Shown one piece after another: positions 8,622 to 17,508 of a DNA stretch of 64,000 nt (its first letter is position 1; each line of letters opens with the position of its first letter). Made by a program: the position numbers and the translations under genes. This DNA comes from Brucella grignonensis (GTDB taxonomy: Bacteria; Pseudomonadota; Alphaproteobacteria; Rhizobiales; Rhizobiaceae): the NCBI RefSeq assembly GCF_002252505.1, contig NZ_NNRL01000163.1, forward strand, positions 124,001 to 188,000. The letters are read 5' to 3'. The notes under the pieces are model-generated. The model was given only the letters and a program-made list of their open reading frames with translations. It did not search any database and had not been told where the DNA came from.

Positions 8622-9812
8622 TCAGCCTTGTGTCTGAATAAGAATCTTTTGAGCGAGTGTGATCAGTGCGCGGTCACTGCCGCGTGGTCCGATGAAGGAA
8701 ATGCCCATGGGCGCGCCGTGAACGGTTCCGAGCGGCACTGTAATCTGTGGCAAGCCTGAAAGAACGGAGAGGCAGAGAAGGCGTAGCGCCTGTTCGCGAT
8801 AGGCTTGTAGCGTCTCGAAGGGCTCTTTGGCAAAAGGGGCTGCACCCGGTACGGTTGGCAGCGCCAGTACCGCATTGTCACCAATGATTGTTTCCAATTC
8901 CTGGGTGAAACGCGTGCGACGGCTGCGGTGATGCAGCAGCGCTTCTTCTGAGATTTCTGACCCGTAAGTAAAACGGTCCGCGACGCCGGGTCCAAGCTTA
9001 CGATCGCCGGATGAAATCCATGCACCATGCGTGTTCCAGGCTTCCCAGCCCTGTATCTGACGGAAGGTGAGATAGAGTTCGTCGATTGACAATGTCGGCT
9101 GGCTTGCGGCCTTGAGGCTTGCAAAATGCGGACGCACTTCAGCGAACATAGCCCTGTATGTGTCGGTTTCCGGATGATCGAGCAGCAGATGCTCCAGCAG
9201 CGGCATATAGAGAAGCTGAGAGAAGGCAAAATTCTGCTTGTCCTCGCCGAGCAGAATTTGGCCGACCTTTTCATAAAGACCGATATCGCGCGCAAACCAG
9301 CCGATGGTGTCGAGGGAAGGCGCAAGCGGCATGATGCCTTCAAGCGGTATACGGCCGTGTGTGGTGCGCAGGCCAATAAGACCGCAGAAGCTGGCCGGTG
9401 CGCGGATTGAGCCTCCTGTATCGGAGCCGAGCGCAATATCAGCCAATCCACTTGCAACAGCTGCTGCGGAGCCGGACGATGAGCCACCCGTAACGCGATC
9501 GGGTGCCGATGGATTGATCGGATAAGGGTAGTGGGAGTTCTGTCCCATCAGCGAAAAAGCCAGCTCGTCGGTCTGGGTTTTGCCGATGAAAGCAGCACCT
9601 GCTTCAAGCAGCTTTTCAACTGTTGGAGCTGATCTTTTGGCGATAGGTGATTCGGCTAAAATCTGCGGATTTCCGCAGCCGGTTTTCATTCCGGCCACAT
9701 CATAGATGTCTTTGACCGCAAGAGTTGCACCTAGAAGCGCGCCATAAGCTGCGTGAGAAGGTGCATTTTCAGCTTTTGCAATGATGGCATTGAAGGAATC
9801 GAAGCGGGTCAT
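8622..9812 (-). CDS. Amidase signature family enzyme
   Basis: A 396-residue amidase. The Ser-cisSer-Lys catalytic set is visible: K34 in LAVKDIYDVAG, serines in GGSSSGSAAAVA (109-120), and the nucleophile S135 in GSDTGGSIRAPASFCG. Such enzymes hydrolyse amides, aryl-amides or carboxamides; the substrate cannot be read from the sequence. GatA is unlikely because gatB/gatC are not adjacent and the protein is shorter than GatA. It is the first gene of an operon with the LysR regulator. Confidence 0.9.
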   Translation of the reverse strand: MTRFDSFNAIIAKAENAPSHAAYGALLGATLAVKDIYDVAGMKTGCGNPQILAESPIAKRSAPTVEKLLEAGAAFIGKTQTDELAFSLMGQNSHYPYPINPSAPDRVTGGSSSGSAAAVASGLADIALGSDTGGSIRAPASFCGLIGLRTTHGRIPLEGIMPLAPSLDTIGWFARDIGLYEKVGQILLGEDKQNFAFSQLLYMPLLEHLLLDHPETDTYRAMFAEVRPHFASLKAASQPTLSIDELYLTFRQIQGWEAWNTHGAWISSGDRKLGPGVADRFTYGSEISEEALLHHRSRRTRFTQELETIIGDNAVLALPTVPGAAPFAKEPFETLQAYREQALRLLCLSVLSGLPQITVPLGTVHGAPMGISFIGPRGSDRALITLAQKILIQTQG

Positions 9813-9959
9813 TGTTCACGACTTGCTGCCGAAATCAGCGTTTATGGTTAAAGAAAGGGAAATTAACGCGGTAGATTGTTTCACTAATGTTGAACAATGG
9901 CAAGCACATGCAGCGGCAAGTCTGCTTTAAAATTATTTTTGCGCGCGCGCCATTTGTCA
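9813..9959. other. Divergent intergenic region, amidase / ornithine decarboxylase leader
   Basis: No gene. AT-rich with an alternating GCGCGCGCGC run (9940-9950). It should contain the amidase promoter and upstream control sequence for the decarboxylase. Confidence 0.5.
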
Positions 9960-9988
9960 TTGAATCAACACATGATTGAGATTATATC
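9960..9988 (+). promoter_or_regulatory. Candidate sigma-70 promoter for the ornithine decarboxylase leader
   Basis: TTGAAT and TATATC hexamers separated by 17 bases. Transcription from here would give a leader of about 400 nt before the decarboxylase start. Confidence 0.5.
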
Positions 9989-9994
9989 GCCCTT

Positions 9995-10394
9995 GCCCAA
10001 AGTCGCACGTGCCTGTGGGTGTCCGCCGATCCTCGAATGGTGAGGAATTCGGTACGGTACCTGGACCTAACCGCTCCAGTCGATCTGTAGGCCAACCGCC
10101 AGATCGAGGACATCTTGAAGCAACGACGGTGCGGGCCTTTCTAGTGTCTTTCGGCTGTCCAAAAGCCGGAATTACTGAAGAGGCACACCTTCATTGCCAA
10201 AAGTGCGGATGCGGTTCTCCAATTCCAATCCAAGGCAGACAAAGCGGAGTAACGCGGATCTAGCGTTGTTCCACCGCCGCATGAGTTTTCGCGTGACCTC
10301 AGCACCTCCAAAGGCTGGCCTCACTGTGGATGCGCTTATGCTTACTTTGTCCCTTAGAATGCGGCATCAGAATAAGCCGTGCGGGAGAACGACC
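9995..10394 (+). ncRNA. Long structured leader of ornithine decarboxylase (probable speF motif)
   Basis: About 400 bases between promoter and start codon without a convincing gene. Hairpins can be drawn, for example CGATCTG/CAGATCG at 10081-10106, CGGCT/AGCCG near 10149-10166, and a GCGGC/GCCGT pairing close to the ribosome site GGGAGA. The speF RNA motif is described upstream of ornithine decarboxylase genes of alphaproteobacteria, and position and length fit. I could not align the sequence to the published model, so the identification rests on context. Confidence 0.55.
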
Positions 10395-11528
10395 ATGGCT
10401 ACACAGCGTATTATCGACTTCCTCAACACCCGCCGCCCGGACGGTCCTTGCCTCGTCGTCGACACCGATGTCGTACGCGAAAACTATCAGAATTTTGAAA
10501 AGGCATTGCCTTACTCGCGCATTTTCTATGCTGTGAAGGCAAATCCTGCACCTGAAGTGTTGCGTCTCCTCGCATCGCTTGGCTCGTGCTTCGATACGGC
10601 ATCGGTTGCCGAAATCGAAATGGCATTGGAAGCCGGTGCAACGCCAAACCGCATCTCTTATGGCAACACCATTAAGAAGGAGCGCGATGTTGCGCGCGCT
10701 TTCGAACTGGGCATTCGCCTCTTTGCCGTTGATTGCGTTGAAGAAGTCGAAAAGGTTGCTCGCGCAGCTCCCGGCAGCCGCGTGTTCTGCCGCGTGCTGA
10801 CTGACGGTGAAGGTGCTGAATGGCCGCTGTCGCGCAAGTTCGGTTGCGTGCCTGCCATGGCAATCGACGTGCTGCGTCATGCAAAGTCACTCGGCCTCGA
10901 CTCCTACGGTGTGTCGTTCCACGTCGGCTCGCAGCAGACGGACCTCTCCGCATGGGATCGGGCTCTTGGCGATGCTGCATCGGTCTTCCGCACGCTGGCT
11001 GACGAAGGCATCATCCTGCGCATGGTCAACATGGGCGGCGGTTTTCCAACCCGCTACCTCAAGGACGTACCGACCGCACAGGCTTACGGCATGGCAATCT
11101 TCGATGCGCTGTCGAAGCATTTCGGCAACCGCATTCCGGAAACCATTATCGAACCGGGCCGCGGCATGGTTGGCAATGCAGGTGTGATCAAGACCGAAGT
11201 GGTTCTGGTTTCGCGTAAGTCGGACAACGACAATGTTCGTTGGGTCTATCTCGACATCGGCAAGTTTGGCGGTCTGGCCGAAACCATGGACGAAGCGATC
11301 CGCTATCAGATCGTGACCCCACGCGATGGCGGCGAAACCGAACCTTGCGTGCTGGCTGGCCCAACCTGTGACAGTGCGGATGTTCTTTACGAAAAGACGC
11401 CATACCCGCTGCCAGTTTCGCTGACCATCGGTGATGAAGTACTCATCGAAGGCACAGGCGCTTACACCACCACCTATTCGGCGGTGGCGTTTAACGGTTT
11501 CGAACCGCTCCGATCATACGTCATCTGA
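10395..11528 (+). CDS. Ornithine decarboxylase, type III PLP (alanine racemase fold)
   Basis: A 377-residue pyridoxal-phosphate decarboxylase making putrescine from ornithine. Seen are the PLP lysine K48 in FYAVKANPAP, H176 in SFHVGSQ, the glycine loop NMGGGFPTR (212-220), the phosphate-binding EPGRG (253-257) and the catalytic C325-D326 in GPTCDSADVLYEK. Members of this length can act on lysine too; ornithine is preferred because of the GPTCDSAD motif and the speF-like leader. The ATG follows GGGAGAACGACC. The frame is open far upstream through the leader, but family length supports this start. Confidence 0.93.
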   Translation: MATQRIIDFLNTRRPDGPCLVVDTDVVRENYQNFEKALPYSRIFYAVKANPAPEVLRLLASLGSCFDTASVAEIEMALEAGATPNRISYGNTIKKERDVARAFELGIRLFAVDCVEEVEKVARAAPGSRVFCRVLTDGEGAEWPLSRKFGCVPAMAIDVLRHAKSLGLDSYGVSFHVGSQQTDLSAWDRALGDAASVFRTLADEGIILRMVNMGGGFPTRYLKDVPTAQAYGMAIFDALSKHFGNRIPETIIEPGRGMVGNAGVIKTEVVLVSRKSDNDNVRWVYLDIGKFGGLAETMDEAIRYQIVTPRDGGETEPCVLAGPTCDSADVLYEKTPYPLPVSLTIGDEVLIEGTGAYTTTYSAVAFNGFEPLRSYVI

Positions 11529-11560
11529 TCAATAGGGTTCTCCCCTCTTGATCCTCTCAA

Positions 11561-11588
11561 TCCGTCTGGTGTCGAAAGATGCCGGACG
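11561..11588 (+). terminator. Weak hairpin after ornithine decarboxylase
   Basis: CCGTCTGG pairs with CCGGACGG allowing one G-T pair. There is no T-run after it, so it is at most an RNA-stabilising hairpin; read-through into the acetyltransferase is likely. Confidence 0.3.
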
Positions 11589-11623
11589 GGATGTGCGGCT
11601 GCCCATGCTTAGGGTGAGATGTC

Positions 11624-12238
11624 ATGAACGCAAATCTGGAAATCCACGAAAATATTGTAACCGGCCTTTCGCCGCTCTTTGTCCCTGCCTTTACCGTTGC
11701 GGTTGAGGCGGTAGAGCACATCATTGCGCGCGAAGCTCTGCTTGATCGCGCTATGGGCGAAGGCCGTCGCAGAAAGTCTTCTGAAAAGCTGCGCCGTGGT
11801 CGTCTGCCTGCCGAAGGGCTGGCTTTTGCTGCTGTCGACTCGGATGGTTCGCTGGTGGGTACGGTGCGCCTGTGGAATGTCCATGCAGGTCTTGATACTT
11901 TCGGTTTTCCGGTTTCTGCTTTGCTGCTTGGTCCGCTCGCAGTGGATCCATTGGCAGCGGGTTGCGGTATCGGTTCGCGGTTGATGCAACACGCGATTGC
12001 AGAAGCAAAAGGGCTCGGCCACGGTGCTATTCTGCTTGTCGGTGATCCGGAATATTATGAGCGCTTCGGTTTTTCAGCCGAAAAAACCGCTGAACTTGCG
12101 ATGCCTGGGCCGTTCGAGAAGCGGCGCTTTCTGGGAATTGAGCTGAAACCCGGCCATCTCGATGGAGCACAAGGGGTTTTACGCGCCAGCGGTCGCAAAC
12201 TGCCGCGTGCTGAAACAGCAACACGCCAGACGGCTTGA
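11624..12238 (+). CDS. GNAT family N-acetyltransferase (YhbS-like), ODC neighbour
   Basis: A 204-residue acetyltransferase. The acetyl-CoA motif is LGPLAVDPLAAGCGIGSRLM (about 106-125), followed by LVGDPEYYERFGFSAE, typical of the YhbS-like group. It lies about 95 bases after ornithine decarboxylase in the same direction, so a role with polyamines or related amines is possible but unproven. The ATG follows AGGGTGAGATGTC. Confidence 0.88.
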   Translation: MNANLEIHENIVTGLSPLFVPAFTVAVEAVEHIIAREALLDRAMGEGRRRKSSEKLRRGRLPAEGLAFAAVDSDGSLVGTVRLWNVHAGLDTFGFPVSALLLGPLAVDPLAAGCGIGSRLMQHAIAEAKGLGHGAILLVGDPEYYERFGFSAEKTAELAMPGPFEKRRFLGIELKPGHLDGAQGVLRASGRKLPRAETATRQTA

Positions 12239-12258
12239 CGCACAATCGTTAGATCCTG

Positions 12259-12466
12259 GAGCGCATCCCGAAAAGTGTGAAACGGTTTTCGGAAAAGATG
12301 CGCGTAAAAACAAATGATTAGAGCGCAGATCTGATCTAATCAGATCGAAACGCGCTCTAAAGCGCGTCGCGTTCTATAATGTCCATGCGACACGCTTTAA
12401 TTCTTTGTTTTGACGCATGTCTTTATCCCAAAGCCGGTTCCCACTTTTGGGAGACATGCTTTAGGA
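12259..12466. repeat. Mosaic of palindromic intergenic repeats
   Basis: Three elements in a row: a family A copy (GCGCATCCCGAAAAGTG to GATGCGCG), a hairpin with ATCTGAT/ATCAGAT arms inside AGAGCG...CGCTCT, and a third element running from the TTTAATTC at 12398 to a GCATGTC...GACATGC palindrome containing GGTTCCCACTTTTGGGAG. This resembles rhizobial intergenic mosaic elements. It separates two convergent genes and may also act in termination. Confidence 0.75.
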
Positions 12467-14227
12467 CAAGCGCACGAGCCGTCCAAAATTGCGGACTGCT
12501 GCAATAGCGAGACCAGCCAAAAGACCTGCGATCAGGCCTGCTATCACAATCAGCTTGCGCGACGATCCAGCAGGGTCAAGCGGCGGGCGTGCTTCAGAAA
12601 TTACACGGACATTGGTGGTCGTAATACCCTGCTGCTCAGTGGTTTCGCGCGAACGCAGAAGAAATGCTTCATATACGGAGCGCAGCGTTGAGGATTCACG
12701 TTCCAGTTCCCGCAATTTCACCCGATCATCATTGCTATTTGCCTGTTGCGATTTTAGCTGTGCGAGACGCGTATTGAGATCGCGCTCCTGCTGGGCAGAA
12801 CGTTGCACCTCGACCTGCAAGGATCCGCGGATACGGCGGAGTTCGGCATCGATATCATTCAGGGCGGTCTGCTTTTGCGATTGCAGCTGAATGAGTTGCG
12901 GATGGCGAGGCCCAAGCTGCGTGGATGCTCCATTCGCATTCTGGCTTGCCAGCGCATATTGTGAACGAAGCGCCGTCAACGTGTTGGAACGCAGATCTTC
13001 CGGCAAGGTGCCGGAAATGACGCTGCCCGTTGTCGCATCATTGAGAACCTGAACACGCGCCTGAAGACGCACGGTTTCAGCACGCTGATTGGTGAGCTGA
13101 TCATTCAGGCGTGTAAGATCGTTATCGCTGATCAGCTTGCCGTCAACATCGACCAGATCATGCGACGCGCGAAAATCCGCTGTGGCCTGTTCGGCTTTCT
13201 CGACGCTTGCACGCATATCGGCAAGGCGCTTCGAAAGCTCTTCCGCATTGCGGCGGGCGGCATCGGACTGGAGGGAGTCGAGCTCGGTCTGGAACACGGA
13301 GCCGATGAGATTGGCAATCTTGGCCGACTTTTCAGAGCTGCGTGTCTTGACCGATATTGAATAGATGAAGGTCTTGGCGTCGCGCCCGATCGTAAGGCTG
13401 TCGTAGAGATTATATAGAACGCGAGTTTCAAGCGCCTGACCCTCGCTCGCAGTATTTGGCTTGATCATGCTTTTAAGCTGCGCAAAAAAGCCGGCAATAC
13501 CGGTAGGGACAAAGCTTCCGTTGAATTCCGGATCCTTGGTTAGATCGGCCTGATTAATAACCTTGAGCAAAACGCTGCTCGAATCGAGCAAGCGCGCCTG
13601 GCTTTCAGCAATTGCCAGCGATGCATCGGTTGGCAATTGTCCTGGGGTCAGTTCCGTGCCGACGGTCTTGATATTGCGTGGGTCGACCAGAATATCAGTC
13701 GAAGCAACATACGTTTGTGGGATCGTCATGGCGTAGAGAGCTGCTGCAATGCCACCGATCAGCGTCGTTGCGATCAGCAGTTTGCGCGAGCCTTTGACAA
13801 CTTCAATCGCTATGCGCGGATCGATAAGCGGCTTCCACTCCGTGTTCGACGCATCGCTCTTTGCGGGCCATGTATCATCTGTAGCAATGGCTTTGGGCTC
13901 TGGCGCGCCGACTTGGGTCATTTCATCCTTGGACGAACTGACGCGTTGTTCGCGTTCCGCGATCTTGCGTTCAAGCTCAGCCTTGATCGAAGCCATACGA
14001 CTGCGAAGCTCGGAAACTTCTTTTTCTTCTGCAGTTTTGCTTTCCTGCTGGGACCGGAAAAGCTCCGCGCGTTCCTCGGGCGTTGCAGGCGGTGTCCATG
14101 GTGGGGCAATTGTTTGGGGTTCGCGCTCAGACGCGTCCGATTCTTCGCGGCTCGTCTCAGGCGCGTCTGAAAATGCGAGAAGAGGTTTTTCCTCTCTTCC
14201 TTTGTTGCGCTTGTCGTCACCGCTCAT
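12461..14227 (-). CDS. Wzz/GumC/ExoP-like chain-length protein without kinase domain
   Basis: About 588 residues. The first 130 are acidic, proline/serine-rich and partly coiled-coil. A membrane segment at about 149-168 (LLIATTLIGGIAAALYAM) is followed by the Wzz region (TYVASTDILVDPRNIKTVG), a long coiled coil (about 335-515), and a C-terminal membrane segment near 563-583. This is the polysaccharide co-polymerase layout of ExoP/GumC. The C-terminal tyrosine kinase domain of full ExoP is absent, and no separate kinase gene lies beside it. The ATG of MSGDD was preferred to a TTG two codons upstream. It diverges from the flippase-like gene. Confidence 0.83.
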   Translation of the reverse strand: MSGDDKRNKGREEKPLLAFSDAPETSREESDASEREPQTIAPPWTPPATPEERAELFRSQQESKTAEEKEVSELRSRMASIKAELERKIAEREQRVSSSKDEMTQVGAPEPKAIATDDTWPAKSDASNTEWKPLIDPRIAIEVVKGSRKLLIATTLIGGIAAALYAMTIPQTYVASTDILVDPRNIKTVGTELTPGQLPTDASLAIAESQARLLDSSSVLLKVINQADLTKDPEFNGSFVPTGIAGFFAQLKSMIKPNTASEGQALETRVLYNLYDSLTIGRDAKTFIYSISVKTRSSEKSAKIANLIGSVFQTELDSLQSDAARRNAEELSKRLADMRASVEKAEQATADFRASHDLVDVDGKLISDNDLTRLNDQLTNQRAETVRLQARVQVLNDATTGSVISGTLPEDLRSNTLTALRSQYALASQNANGASTQLGPRHPQLIQLQSQKQTALNDIDAELRRIRGSLQVEVQRSAQQERDLNTRLAQLKSQQANSNDDRVKLRELERESSTLRSVYEAFLLRSRETTEQQGITTTNVRVISEARPPLDPAGSSRKLIVIAGLIAGLLAGLAIAAVRNFGRLVRLS

Positions 14228-14422
14228 CGTCAAAGATGTCCGTACCCCGAAATATTGTATGTTCGCATCGAACTATAGGTTTTTTATGGAAAACAAATGG
14301 TTAATTTGCATCGCCATAATCGCTTTAGTGCTTTTTAATTAAGTCTTTTTCGCTAAGTATCGCTCTATAGTCGGCATACGCGGCTTAACAAGCAACAGGC
14401 AATATAAAGACGAGGCCTTTGG

Positions 14423-15688
14423 GTGATCGCGAAAGCACTCCAGAAATTATCGGGTAGCCGAGGTGCCATGGTGCGGGATTATTTCTCGCTTTTTTCTGGC
14501 TCTGCCGGACGACTGGTTGTTTCTCTTCTCTATTTTATCGCACTTGCCAACACCTTGCCGACTGGAGATTTCGGTATCTTTGCCACTGCGTCAGGCACTG
14601 GTGTGGTTCTGTCACGTCTTGTTTCACTGGGATTCAGCTCGCCGCTTTATCGCATCTCGACGGTAAAGCCGCTGTTGCTTGGCACATATACAGCCGGTTA
14701 TTTGGCGGCGGTTCTTGTTTCCCTGCCGCTTTTTGCGCTCTGTTCCTGGTTGGTTTACTTCGTCTTCTTCAGCCGGGACATTTCATTTTTGCCGTTCGCA
14801 GTTGTCGTCATCGCCGAAGCACTTTTGTGGCGCTCGACGGAAATGATCATCATCGTCAATAACGGTTTGCGTCGCTTCGGCATTTCGGCGCTTCTGGTGA
14901 TTTTCGGTACAACCACGCGTGCCATTGCCGCCGTGTTGTTCATGTTTCTGGCAGCGACCCATGATGTTGCGCATTGGGCATGGTGGTATCTGGCGGCCAA
15001 TGCCGTGGCGCTTGTAGTGGCGCTTCGCTTTTATCCACGCGTGAAATTGCGTTTTGAACCGCGCCTTTATGTCCGGCGCATATCTGATTCAATCGCCGTG
15101 ATGGGTGCGGAGCTCTTGTTCTATATCCAGAGCGAACTCGACAAGCTTCTGGTGCTGAGCATCGGCGGGCCAACGACAGCAGGCATCTATGCGATCATCA
15201 TGCGCCTGGTCGATCTGACGGCACTGCCGATCCGGTCCTTCAATATGATGCTTGTGCAGAAACTTATGCGCACGCCTGATATGCTGGCGTCGTTGCGCAT
15301 CCGGGCAGGGTTGGAGTTCGCGGTCTTTGCGGTGTCGGTTGCGGGCCTTGGCGCAATGGTGATCTTCCTGCAATTCTTCCCGAAAGCGCTGGGTGCCAGC
15401 GTCGCGCCAATTGTCGGGCTTTTGCCGTTGGTGCTGCTGGTGCCGGGGTTCCGTAATCTGATCGAGTATCAGACCGAGATTCTCTATGCGCGTGGTCAGT
15501 CTGGTCTGCGTACATTGAACATGGTGCTGATGACTGCGGCCAAGGCTTTGTTCGTGTGGCTTCTGCTGATTTACCACGGTGACAGCAATGACTGGATTGC
15601 TGGCCTCAACTTCGTATTTGCGGGGATCTATATCCTGTCGCTGGCTTTCACCTATACGAGCATCAAGCGCCCTGCGAAACGGGTGTAA
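14423..15688 (+). CDS. Polysaccharide flippase-like membrane protein (Wzx/MOP type)
   Basis: A 421-residue integral membrane protein with about 12 hydrophobic segments. Near the N-terminus are FSGSAGRLVVSLLYFIALAN and DFGIFATASGTGVVLSRLVS; this paired pattern is typical of the oligosaccharide flippase family. The start is GTG after GACGAGGCC; an ATG 15 codons later is possible. Divergence from the chain-length protein suggests the two act in one polysaccharide export path. No glycosyltransferase is adjacent, so the exported polymer is unknown. Confidence 0.78.
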   Translation: MIAKALQKLSGSRGAMVRDYFSLFSGSAGRLVVSLLYFIALANTLPTGDFGIFATASGTGVVLSRLVSLGFSSPLYRISTVKPLLLGTYTAGYLAAVLVSLPLFALCSWLVYFVFFSRDISFLPFAVVVIAEALLWRSTEMIIIVNNGLRRFGISALLVIFGTTTRAIAAVLFMFLAATHDVAHWAWWYLAANAVALVVALRFYPRVKLRFEPRLYVRRISDSIAVMGAELLFYIQSELDKLLVLSIGGPTTAGIYAIIMRLVDLTALPIRSFNMMLVQKLMRTPDMLASLRIRAGLEFAVFAVSVAGLGAMVIFLQFFPKALGASVAPIVGLLPLVLLVPGFRNLIEYQTEILYARGQSGLRTLNMVLMTAAKALFVWLLLIYHGDSNDWIAGLNFVFAGIYILSLAFTYTSIKRPAKRV

Positions 15689-15775
15689 TACCAAAGTTCA
15701 TTGAGTGAAACTCATCGGACTTTGGTTAAGCCCGAGTGGCGATTGAATTTTATCAAGGCCTGATGCGTTAGCATC

Positions 15776-15880
15776 TTAGAGCATTTCCTGTTTTTCTTGA
15801 ATCATTGGAAATGCTCTATCTCTTTGTTTTTTCGCATTATCCGACGCAAAACCGCTTCGCACTTTTGCTGGAAATGTTCT
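15776..15880. repeat. Palindromic intergenic repeat, family B (reverse orientation)
   Basis: Starts with a TTAGAGCATTTCC arm that pairs with GGAAATGCTCTA, then the reverse complement of the element seen near 50735 and 54289 (CATTATCCGACGCAAAACCG and on). Confidence 0.75.
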
Positions 15881-15881
15881 G

Positions 15882-15914
15882 GCCGGGGAGTCGTTTACGC
15901 TCCCCGGCATTTTG
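15882..15914. terminator. Hairpin between convergent flippase and VOC genes
   Basis: GCCGGGGAG pairs perfectly with CTCCCCGGC around a nine-base loop, followed on the plus strand by ATTTTGTC. It ends directly beside the VOC gene stop. The T-run is weak, so termination is plausible rather than certain. Confidence 0.5.
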
Positions 15915-16337
15915 TCAGAGTCCGAAAGTCACCAGCCCGTTTTCATCAATACTCCAGGCCGGGTTCCAGGCAATTTCCCATGCATGGTCGTCGGGATCGG
16001 CAATGTAGCCGCGAATGCCGCCATGCACTGGCGCATCGGCAGGTCGCACGATCTTTCCACCAGCCTGTACGAGTTTTTCCATGAGTGGCTCGACGTCTGC
16101 TTTGTCACCCACATTATGGGCTAGTGAAAATGCGCCCGGCTGCATCAGGCCGAAGCGGTTCATATCGGCCTCGAGTGAGGGCTTCAGGAAGCAGCCGAGA
16201 ACAAAACCATTCATCTGGTAGAAGATGATTTCTTCGTTCTGGAATATGGGCGTCCAGCCAAAGCCTTCGACGTAAAAGCGACGAGAGCGCTCAAGATCAT
16301 TGATCCCAAGCGTGATAACGGAGATTTGCTGTTTCAT
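15915..16337 (-). CDS. VOC family (glyoxalase/dioxygenase-like) protein
   Basis: A 140-residue vicinal-oxygen-chelate protein with two halves. It begins ISVITLGINDLERSRRFYVE and ends with YIADPDDHAWEIAWNP, the usual metal-loop pattern of the fold (D/E and H residues). Substrate unknown; could be a glyoxalase-like, resistance-type or non-enzymatic member. The ATG of MKQQISV follows AGAGGTCTTGG; the frame extends 12 codons further without support. Confidence 0.87.
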   Translation of the reverse strand: MKQQISVITLGINDLERSRRFYVEGFGWTPIFQNEEIIFYQMNGFVLGCFLKPSLEADMNRFGLMQPGAFSLAHNVGDKADVEPLMEKLVQAGGKIVRPADAPVHGGIRGYIADPDDHAWEIAWNPAWSIDENGLVTFGL

Positions 16338-16413
16338 AACCAAGACCTCTTGTTCTCCAATGCACCATTGCATCGGAGTTGAAGGTCAAGGGACTCGACG
16401 CATTGGTCGGATC

Positions 16414-16461
16414 AGAGCGCTTCCCAAAAAGCGTGAAGCGGTTTCGGATAAAATGCGCTCT
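16414..16461. repeat. Palindromic intergenic repeat, degenerate family A
   Basis: GAGCGCTTCCCAAAAAGCG to AAATGCGCTC, a diverged copy of the element at 12259. It sits in the 250-base gap between the VOC gene start and the end of the cysteine peptidase gene; nothing else was seen there. Confidence 0.6.
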
Positions 16462-16587
16462 CTCGATACCCGCGAAGGCCAGGACCCGCTTTTGAACGGG
16501 GATCGGGCTAACCGCACCGATCTTTCCTTTTTAGACCTGAAAAGGATAACACAAACAGGCCTGTCTTCAAGATGGAGAGGCTGGTGA

Positions 16588-17184
16588 CTATTTGACTGCG
16601 CCTACCAGCAGATTGTCCTGGGATTCGATCGTGACCCAGCGGCCGGTATTGTTGGCGGCCTGACGCTTCAGGTAGGTATAATCGGTTTCATCCCAGCGCA
16701 GAACTTCGTCAGTCAGGTTGTCGAGTACAAAGTCGCCGCGATCGGTGCGTACGGTCAGAACCGCATGGCCTTCGCCGTCTGGTTTGCGGACGACGGTGAT
16801 CAGCAGGTCAGTCATCGGAATGCCAGCCTTGGCAAGTTCACGCTGCTTGAGAAGAACATAATCTTCACAATCGCCGACAGTGGTTGGATAGGCCCAATAT
16901 TCCTGGACGCCGTAGATTTCCATGTCGGTCATCGGCTTGATGCGTTCATTGGCCGAAAGATTGACGGCCTGAATGTGCTGCCAGTTGGAGTTGTTGAGCG
17001 AGAGCGCGCGGGTGTCACGGCTGACAATGTTGCATTCAGCGGTTTCGCGCTTGCAGAACTCGTAATGACCGATTGGCTGTGAGGTAAGCTTGCCAGTCTG
17101 CATGTAGGCACCGGTTCCAGCCTGTGCACCGACGCTCGCCATAAGAGCGACAATGCCGATGCTGGCAGCAGCGATAAATTTCAT
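16588..17184 (-). CDS. Bacterial transglutaminase-like cysteine peptidase (BTLCP)
   Basis: A 198-residue exported protein. The signal peptide is MKFIAAASIGIVALMASVGA with cleavage after QA. The catalytic Cys-His-Asp set fits VGDCEDYVLLKQRELAKAG (Cys), GEGHAVLTVRT (His) and FVLDNLTDEV (Asp), matching the BTLCP family related to LapG. In pseudomonads such proteins cut adhesins; here no LapD-like gene is adjacent and the target is unknown. Two earlier in-frame starts exist (ATG 8 codons and GTG 17 codons upstream); the signal peptide decided the choice, since ribosome sites are weak for all three. Confidence 0.85.
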   Translation of the reverse strand: MKFIAAASIGIVALMASVGAQAGTGAYMQTGKLTSQPIGHYEFCKRETAECNIVSRDTRALSLNNSNWQHIQAVNLSANERIKPMTDMEIYGVQEYWAYPTTVGDCEDYVLLKQRELAKAGIPMTDLLITVVRKPDGEGHAVLTVRTDRGDFVLDNLTDEVLRWDETDYTYLKRQAANNTGRWVTIESQDNLLVGAVK

Positions 17185-17374
17185 GCTCGAGCGAACTACG
17201 CAAAACATACTCAAGGCCCTTTTCACAGCCCGCACTGGGCATTTATTAACGAAAAGTTAAAGTATGAAACATGGCCGGAGTCAATTGAGACTGCCGCGTC
17301 TTCGCCCAACATCTTAATTAATGGTTAACACGGGTATTTCGTTATTTTGACACCTATAAATTGCATTTGACGAT

Positions 17375-17405
17375 ACAAAAAACCGCCGCTTTAAGGGCGG
17401 CGGTT
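17375..17405 (-). terminator. Rho-independent terminator downstream of the RlpA-like gene
   Basis: AACCGCCG pairs with CGGCGGTT, and on the minus strand a run of six T follows. It lies about 100 bases past the RlpA-like stop and ahead of the cysteine peptidase gene, so it separates the two minus-strand units. Confidence 0.8.
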
Positions 17406-17508
17406 CGGAAATTACGCATATAAAATATATGCTTACGCCGACTTATCTGTCAGAGCAAGGCTGCTGGAACGCGCGGCCTGAACAGTGGAGTTCTGTTCAT
17501 GAGGCTTC

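Noticed and set aside
9976-10263. 95-codon frame inside the ornithine decarboxylase leader
   Set aside because: No ribosome site or protein-like pattern; the region looks like structured RNA.
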